64,000 nucleotides of DNA from Pomphorhynchus laevis. Taxonomy: Eukaryota > Acanthocephala > Palaeacanthocephala > Echinorhynchida > Pomphorhynchidae. A program made the position numbers and the translations under genes. This document shows positions 58,030 to 64,000 of this stretch, one piece after another (position 1 is the first letter of the stretch; every line of letters begins with the position of its first letter). The notes below the pieces were generated by a model. The model had not been told where the DNA came from. It saw only the letters and a list, made by a program, of their open reading frames with translations, and did not search any database. The DNA lies in assembly GCA_012934845.2 (NCBI GenBank), contig WNNJ02001732.1, forward strand, positions 62,001-126,000, given 5' to 3'.

Positions 58030-60298
58030 ATGGTAAACGACAGCTAATTCAACGGTTTTAGATGCCTACTTGTGGTTTATTTTTAGGCAACTACAATTGT
58101 GCTCCCTGATAATTTTCAGCATATTCTTCGAGTCCTCAACACTAACATCGATGGGAATCGGAAAATTCCGTTTGCCTTGACTGCTATCAAAGGTATCGGT
58201 CTGCGCTTTAGTCACGTTGCGGTCACTAAAGCCGGTATCGACTCAACTAAGAGGGCCGGTGAACTCAATGAAGAAGAGGTTTTATTCTGCTTTTGTGTGT
58301 ATTTTTACCTTAAATTTCATAGTTCGCTTTTTAAAGAAGACATTTCTAATTTCTCAAATCGATTGACTTAGTGGTTCGGCATGTTGAATCCAAAATTTTT
58401 GCAGATTTTTGATTTTAATTTTTGCTTGAAATATTCAAATGGGATCGCACCTGCGACCGAATTTATCATGACTTTGAAAACCAAAACGAGTTGATATAAT
58501 TGCATTTATTTTTATTTTAGTAGCTGTCAATTTCGAAAAATTGGGCAATACATACTTTGTAACGATTCAATTAAAGTAATATATGTTGGAAATATTAAAG
58601 GAGATTAAATAGCAAGCGAACCTGCTTGTAACTTATAAAACTTTCGGTATATTCTAGATGCCTTTGCGATATGATTCATCTACAAAGTAAAGATTTTTTA
58701 CTTTTTTTACAAAGTAAAGATTTTTATAAAACAATTAAATTAACTAATTATATTATAAGAAAAGTTTATATGATTATAGTTTTGTCAATACTAATTTTAA
58801 ATAATTAAAATAATTATTATAAAATAAAATTAATAAATTTATAATTTAATTAATAATAAATTTATAAATTCATAAATTATAATAAAATAATAATTTATAA
58901 AAAATTATCATTTTAAATTAAATAATATTAAATAATTATTAAAAGTTGTTAACAAATATACAAAATATTTTATTTATAACTAAAAAATCCATTTTAAAAA
59001 TTAAATTGTAATTAAAAATATTATTAAATTATTGATTAATTATTATTGAATTGTATTTAAAATGGTCAACTATTTTTTGACATTAAAATATTTTTATTTT
59101 ATTATGAGCTCATCAGCTCGTTGCCGAGGTATTTGCCAATTTGCTTTGTTTGCTTCGACTAATATAGGAATCTAACAATAAGACTCCTCGTTGAATTAGT
59201 GGACATTCTTAAATTTTAGACATTTATTGAGGTGAATTAAGAGATTTTTAATTTTACTTTCAGATATTTTAGATTTCTTATTACGATGAATTTTCTTCAC
59301 AATTCATTTCAATGAAAATAAATCTGGATATGTATATTTTGTTTCAAATCTAAAAAGTAAAATATTAAGTCCAAACATTTTGTTTTGTGCATAAGTCAAT
59401 ACTTATTCATAGCAATATTTGGTCTAACTGTAGAATTTCGGAACCTCTTTTAGTTAGGACAATACTCTTCCGGTGTAAGAATAAAAAGTTGAATCGACAA
59501 AACTAGATTTAATTTCAGTGTGTTTAGCAAGTTACTTACTTCAATGGAAATAGAGCGTGCAAATTCACATTATTTTACTAAATTACAATTCAGATTTTGT
59601 TTCAAAATTAAAAAGCAATTAAATATAAATAAAAAGTTTTAAATTAATTAAACTATAGTTGTCTAAGTTTAAATTTATTAGTTATTATTAAGCTTTTATT
59701 AATTAAGACAAACTTTTATTATTATAAATTTTATATATAATATTTTTATATCTAAAAAATTTCAATTTAATTTAATTTAATTTTTCAAATTAAATATTTT
59801 ATTTATATTTTAAATATTTTGCTTTGTAAATTTGCCTTCACAATTTTGAAATGAAATATTCTGATTTAAAATTAGCAAGTTAATGTAGCAATATTAATTA
59901 TTAATAAATAATTAAATAACTGACGATTGTATAATAAAATTACGTTAAGTAATCGATAACAAATTTTTGATTTATCAAGGTCGAGCGCATTATAAATGTA
60001 ATAAGTAATCCGAAAGAGTACAAGATTCCGAATTGGTTCCTTAATAGACAGAAGGATTACAAGGATGGAAGAACAACACAGATCACGTCAAACGTTTTAG
60101 ATGTCAGACTAAGAGAAGATCTTGAGCGACTCAAGAAAATGCGGGTACATCGTGGTCTTCGTCATTACTGGAAGTAAGTAATTTGCAATAAGTGCCCTAG
60201 CTATTTGTTTTGATTTGTATAGCACGAGAGTTCGCGGTCAGCACACCAGGAACAGCGGGAGAAGAGGAAGAACGGTTGGTGTGTCAAAGACAAAGTAA
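58030..60298 (+). CDS. RPS18: 40S ribosomal protein S18 (uS13), four exons, about 154 aa
   Basis: Small-subunit ribosomal protein at the subunit head that contacts the large subunit. Exons: ATG at 58030-58032, followed at once by a GTAAAC donor; 58087-58278; 59980-60173; 60223-60298 with stop TAA. Protein blocks: [42 protein letters not shown] | [50 protein letters not shown] + W | [20 protein letters not shown] then VSKTK. Phases join exactly (TGGAA|CACG gives Trp-Asn-Thr). Length agrees with 152 residues in human. The Met-only first exon rests on phase, the donor site and the acceptor (tttttag at 58086), not on homology. Intron 2 is about 1.7 kb and AT-rich; introns 1 and 3 are about 50 bp. 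Confidence 0.93.
58279..59979. other. RPS18 second intron
   Basis: Very AT-rich (notably 58780-59060 and 59640-59900). No transposon or RNA gene recognised. A snoRNA would be a reasonable expectation in a ribosomal-protein intron, but no C/D or H/ACA boxes could be defended. Confidence 0.5.
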
Positions 60299-60544
60299 TC
60301 GGAACTAATTGATACATAGTAGTGTACTAACAACGTACAAATGTACTACATATGAAATAAAACCGCTTTATTCTTTCTGTGTCAGAATGATTCAGAGAAA
60401 TTTTTTGATTAATTAAGTTTTAATTCAATATTTGATTTTTAGAAAGGTCGATATCGATTTATAATAACAAAATATGGAAAATTATTATTAATATATTATT
60501 TTATTTTTAAAACATTAATTAACAAAATATTATGCTAAACTAAG
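60299..60544. other. RPS18 3' flank
   Basis: Contains a plausible polyadenylation signal aataaaac at about 60355, 57 bp after the stop. Nothing else recognised. Confidence 0.45.
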
Positions 60545-60694
60545 TGAAATATGTGTTAGTAATGTTAACAATAATATTGTTAAAATATGGTGTTAATAAT
60601 AATGAAATATTGTGTCAATAATAGTGAATAATGTGATAGTATAAGTTAAATATGGTGATAATAATAATGAAATATGGTGTCAATTATGATGAAA
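60545..60694. repeat. Satellite array, left part
   Basis: Units such as atggtgttaataataatgaa, atattgtgtcaataatagtg and ggtgtcaattatgatgaaa are of the same type as the array at 62425-63645. The array is split by the PLE insertion at about 60695. Confidence 0.7.
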
Positions 60695-61543
60695 ATTATA
60701 AATAAAATACTTAAAGTAATTAAAGCACATTTTAAAAAATATTGCAAGGTAATCGAAATTAATACTGGTATAAAACACTATTTCAGTATTAATTCTACAA
60801 AAGAATTTTTAGAACAGACAAAAGGAATAAATTTTCAAAATATAAATACATACGATTTTAGTACGCTTTATACAAATCTAGATTTAGTAGATATTAAAGA
60901 AGCGTTAGTAAAATTAATTAATCTTATATTCGGAAAAAGATATACATATATATGTTATAATAATTATAACGCCTATCTAACAAAAATTAAACCATCAAGT
61001 AAATATAAATATATGGATAAAATTGAATTAATAGAATCCTTAAATATTTTGATAAATCAAAATTATTTAAAAGTAGGGACATCTATATTTAGACAAGTAA
61101 AAGGTGTTCCAATGGGTGGTAATAGTAGCCCAATTATAGCTGACTTGTTTTTAAGCTTTATAGAATATGAATTTGTTCATAACTGTGTAAAAACTAAATC
61201 TAAACAATATAAATATATGAAATATATGTTTCGATACATTGATGATATATGTGTATTTAATTCTAATAATTTTTATTCAATTAGTGAACAAATTTATCCA
61301 GAAAGTCTTATTCTTAACAAAACCAATATTAATGATAAAGAAGGTGTATATCTAGATATGAACATTAAATTAACATTAACTAAAACTATTATTAATTTAT
61401 ATCGTAAAGATGACATATTTAAATTTACAAGAAACATATTTTTGCATGAGCATTCATGCATACCATATAATATAAAATATAATACATTAAATAATGAAAT
61501 TTTAAGAATTGCAACAATATGTAATGATATTGGCTTTCTTTAA
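60674..61543 (+). pseudogene. Penelope-like RT, family 2 (copy D), best-preserved
   Basis: The 289-residue frame begins in satellite sequence and continues into RT: VIKAHFKKYCKVIEINTGIK, INTYDFSTLYTNLDLVDIKE (block with the first catalytic Asp), FRQVKGVPMGGNSSPIIADL (block B-like), RYIDDICVFN (catalytic DD), YPESLILNKTN, YLDMNIKL and FLHEHSCIPYNIKYNTLNNE. It ends at a premature TAA where copies A and E read FLQNHL, so one C-to-T change created the stop. The last part is missing by deletion (about 61560-61600). No N-terminal domain: 5'-truncated. Confidence 0.78.
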
Positions 61544-61599
61544 AATCATTTAAATAATTTAATAGATACATATTTTAAAATAGTTACTATAATATTTTG

Positions 61600-61797
61600 T
61601 ATTAGAATAAGATACTGTATAATCAAATTTAATTAGAGGAAATACGTCCTTAGCACGTATTTGGCCCCGCTGCTATGTTGGGTAAGAGTTAGGGGCCCAA
61701 ACCTGATAGCATAGCAGTTCCTCCTGATGACCTCTAATCCTTATTCTTATACAACGTATGTCATTTATTAGTCAATTCATAAAAATGACGTTTATTT
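61600..61797 (+). repeat. PLE terminal module (copy 6)
   Basis: The outer helix is longest here: attagagg (61631-61638) with cctctaat (61730-61737). The second helix has aaatacgt/acgtattt in place of the aaatacat/atgtattt of copies 1 and 7, a compensatory pair change. CTGATGA box present at 61723-61729. Ends with the gtcaattcataaaaatgacg terminus, directly fused to copy E. Confidence 0.68.
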
Positions 61798-62072
61798 TAA
61801 ATTTACAAACATTTTTGCATGAGCATTCATGCATACCATATAATATAAAATATAATACATTAAATAATGAAATTTTAAGAATTGCAACAATATGTAATGA
61901 TATTGGCTTTCTTCAAAATCATTTAAATAATTTAATAGATGCATATTTTAAACTAGGTTACTATAAAAATAACATCAAACAGAAAATAGTAAAATATATA
62001 AATCAACACAATAATATAAAGAATAAATTTAAACTCTTAAGTGGCAAATTTTTATGGATGGATAATAAATAA
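61798..62072 (+). pseudogene. Penelope-like RT C-terminus (copy E), head-to-tail after copy D
   Basis: Starts within TFLHEHSCIPYNIKYNTLNN and runs EILRIATICNDIGFLQNHLN to FKLLSGKFLWMDNK*, so it holds only the last 90 residues. It follows the terminal module of copy D without spacer, the partial tandem arrangement often seen for PLEs. Confidence 0.7.
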
Positions 62073-62424
62073 TATACTTTGTATTAGAATAAGATACTAT
62101 ATAGTTATTTCAGAGGAAATACATCATTAGCATGTATTTGGCCCCGCTGCTATGTTGGGTAGAGGAGTTAGGGGCCGAAACCTGATAGCATAGCAGTTCC
62201 TCCTGATGACCTCTAATTCTTATTCTGATACAACGTCTGTTATTTATTAGTCAATTCATAAAAATGACGTTTATTTTAAATTTCAATTTTTTTTTTAACT
62301 TGATTTAAATTATAGAAAATCTAAAAACAATTATTAATTTTATTATTTAATTATTAAATTTTGATTTAGCATTATTATGTTTTGTTTATAATTATATTAA
62401 ATACGTAGACTTAGTTAGCTGATT
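62073..62424 (+). repeat. PLE terminal module (copy 7) and element end
   Basis: Module 62111-62217 is almost identical to copy 1, with all helices and the CTGATGA/GAAA boxes. It is followed by the family 3' region (tttttttaacttgatttaaa ... gtagacttagttagctgatt), which also follows copy 1 at 5600-5745. The boundary with the satellite is at about 62425. Confidence 0.68.
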
Positions 62425-63645
62425 TAATTGTGTTAATTATGATGAAATATTGAGTCAATAACAGTGAAATATGTGTTTGTATAAGTCAAATAAGGTGTTA
62501 ATAATATTGAAATATGGTGTTAATTATGATGACATATTGTGTCGATAATAGTGAAATATATATTAGTATAAGTCAAATATGTTGTACAAAATATTGAAAT
62601 ATGGTGTCAATTATTTTGAAATATTGTGTCGATAATAGTGAAATATATATTAGTATAAGTCAAATATGGTGTTAATTATGTTAAAAAATGGTGTCAAGTA
62701 TGATGAAATACTGTGTCGATAATACTGAGATATTCCTTAGTATAAGTCAAATATGGTGTTAATAATGTAAAAATATGATGTCAAATATGATGAAATGTTG
62801 TGTAGATAATAGTAAAATGTGTGTAAGTATAAGTCTAATATGTTGTCAATAATATTGAAAATGGTGTTAATTATGATAAATTATTATGTCAATAATAAGA
62901 TATGTGTTAGTATAAGTCAAATATGGTGTTAATATTGTTAAAATATGGTGTTAATTATGATGAAATATTGTGTCAATAAAAGTGAAATATGTGTAAGTAT
63001 AAGTCAAATATTGTGTTAATAATATTGAAATATGGTGTCAATTATTTTGAAATATTGTGTCGATAATAGTAAAATGTGTAAATATTAGTAAAATGTGGTG
63101 TTAATAATATTGAAATATTGTGTCAATAATAGTGAAATATGTGTAAGTATAAGTCAAATGTTGTGTTAATAATATTCAAATATGGTGTCAATTATGATGA
63201 ATTATTGTGTCAATAATTGTGAAATATGTGTTAGTGTAGGTCAAATATGGTGTTAATAATATTGAAATATGGTTTCAATTATGATGAAATATTGTGTCAA
63301 TAATATTTAAATATGTGTTGGTATAAGTCAAATATGGTGTTAATAATGTTAAAATATGGTGTCAATTATGATGAAATATTGTGTCAATAATAGTTAAGTA
63401 TGTGTAAGTATAAGTCAAATGTGGTGTTAATAATATTGAAATATGGTGTCAATTATGATGAAATATTGTGTCAATAATAGTAAAATGTGTAAATATAAGT
63501 CAAATGTGGTGTTAATAATATTGAAATATGGTGTTAATTATATAAATATTGTGTCAATAATAGTAAAATGTGTAAATATAAGTCAAATGTGATGTTAATA
63601 ATATTGAAATATGGTGTCAATTATGATGAAATATGTTGTCGAAAT
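62425..63645. repeat. 87-bp satellite built of four 21-22-bp subunits
   Basis: About 14 diverged units. Each unit is a series of four related subunits: taataatattgaaatatggt+gt, caattatgatgaaatattgt+gt, caataatagtgaaatatgtg+t, tagtataagtcaaatatggt+gt. The subunits share the frame xAATAxTxxTGAAATATxGTGT, so the 87-bp unit is a higher-order repeat of a 22-bp ancestor. No ORF. Confidence 0.8.
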
Positions 63646-63739
63646 AATTATATATTTGTCTTCTTTATAAATATAATACTGTCGTATAAATATATTCCCT
63701 TTAAGTGTCCGAGGTAATTAGGTACATTGGATATGTCAA

Positions 63740-64000
63740 AAATCGGAACTATTTTAACTACATTCGAAGTTGGACTTATTTGAAGAAGCACGATTACCGC
63801 TTCGTGAAACAATTATGTTCATGTACTGTTGGTCTAAACAATTAACCAGCATTAAATTTTGCGAAGAAGAATTGGCCATTGATCACAGCACGGCCAGCTG
63901 AAATCAGGCACTAGAAAGCGATGGGGTATACATCGCTCAATGTACAAATCTCAATCTACAGAATTAGATGCGGTCAAGTTTTTACAGAATTATCGATTAA
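63740..64000 (+). pseudogene. Merlin/IS1595-like transposase N-terminal fragment
   Basis: Plus-strand frame with two stops: LFEEARLPLRETIMFMYCWS then KQLTSIKFCEEELAIDHSTA, matching the pattern of Merlin/ISXO2 N-terminal helices (S.L.L..I..L.Y.W.....I..C..EL.I...T..DW). The tail beyond decays and runs off the window. Probably the same family as the DDE fragment at 57.1 kb. Confidence 0.45.

Noticed and set aside
58279-59979. snoRNA in the RPS18 intron
   Set aside because: Expected from other animals, but no defensible C/D or H/ACA box set could be identified by eye.
1-64000. CRISPR arrays, tRNA or rRNA genes, bacterial operons
   Set aside because: No regularly spaced direct repeats with unique spacers, no cloverleaf with A/B boxes and no rRNA blocks were found. 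The only long regular array (62425-63645) is a spacerless satellite.

Overview
The window looks like nuclear DNA of an AT-rich invertebrate animal. Spliced housekeeping genes with GT-AG introns lie among degenerate retroelements, and no bacterial operon layout, tRNA or CRISPR array was seen. The lineage cannot be fixed from sequence alone. The CR1-like LINE proteins resemble those I associate with flatworms and other lophotrochozoans, but that is a weak inference.

Host genes. PGK (phosphoglycerate kinase, minus, 6620-8617) is intronless and has a C-terminal extension of about 250 residues with a 10-residue RKSA-type repeat. SF3B2 (minus, 11152 to about 22845) is read in seven exons plus a possible eighth near 24.6 kb. 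Its 6-kb intron is filled with LINE and Penelope-derived DNA. TIMM22 (plus, 41432-41938) is a single-exon gene. RPS18 (plus, 58030-60298) has four exons, the first apparently ending right after the start codon. A small unrecognised ORF (845-1216, minus) has a decayed neighbour copy at 500-590.

Mobile DNA covers most of the rest. (1) Penelope-like elements (PLEs): one Poseidon/Neptune-like relic (2.6-3.6 kb) and a second family with several copies (4.8, 23, 34-37, 60.7-62.4 kb), each followed by a strongly structured terminal module. (2) APE-type LINEs of several families: a nearly intact CR1-like element at 46.5-51 kb with one frameshift, a GC-richer L2/CR1-like element at 29.2-32.7 kb, and many fragments. 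(3) LINEs whose C-terminal zinc knuckle and PD-(D/E)XK-like nuclease resemble R2-type elements (1.5-2.1, 35.7-36.5, 43-44.8, 52.8-53.8 kb). (4) Two Merlin/IS1595-like transposase fragments (57.1 and 63.8 kb). (5) Small ribozyme-like elements: a 333-bp unit bounded by two hammerhead-type motifs (36.6-37.0 kb), a short element with two hammerhead-like motifs in opposite orientation (10.73-10.91 kb), and a further hammerhead-like hairpin near 21.8 kb. (6) An 87-bp satellite built from four 21-22-bp subunits (60.5-63.6 kb) that has been invaded by a PLE.

Large-scale structure: a nested LINE-in-LINE block is present twice in inverted orientation (about 25.46-27.34 and 31.90-33.73 kb), forming a palindrome with a 4.5-kb spacer. 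The 33.7-37.5 kb block is a PLE cut by both an R2-like LINE fragment and the ribozyme-bearing element. Best candidates for something new: the hammerhead-bearing 333-bp unit, the PLE terminal RNA module with compensatory changes, and the PGK extension.
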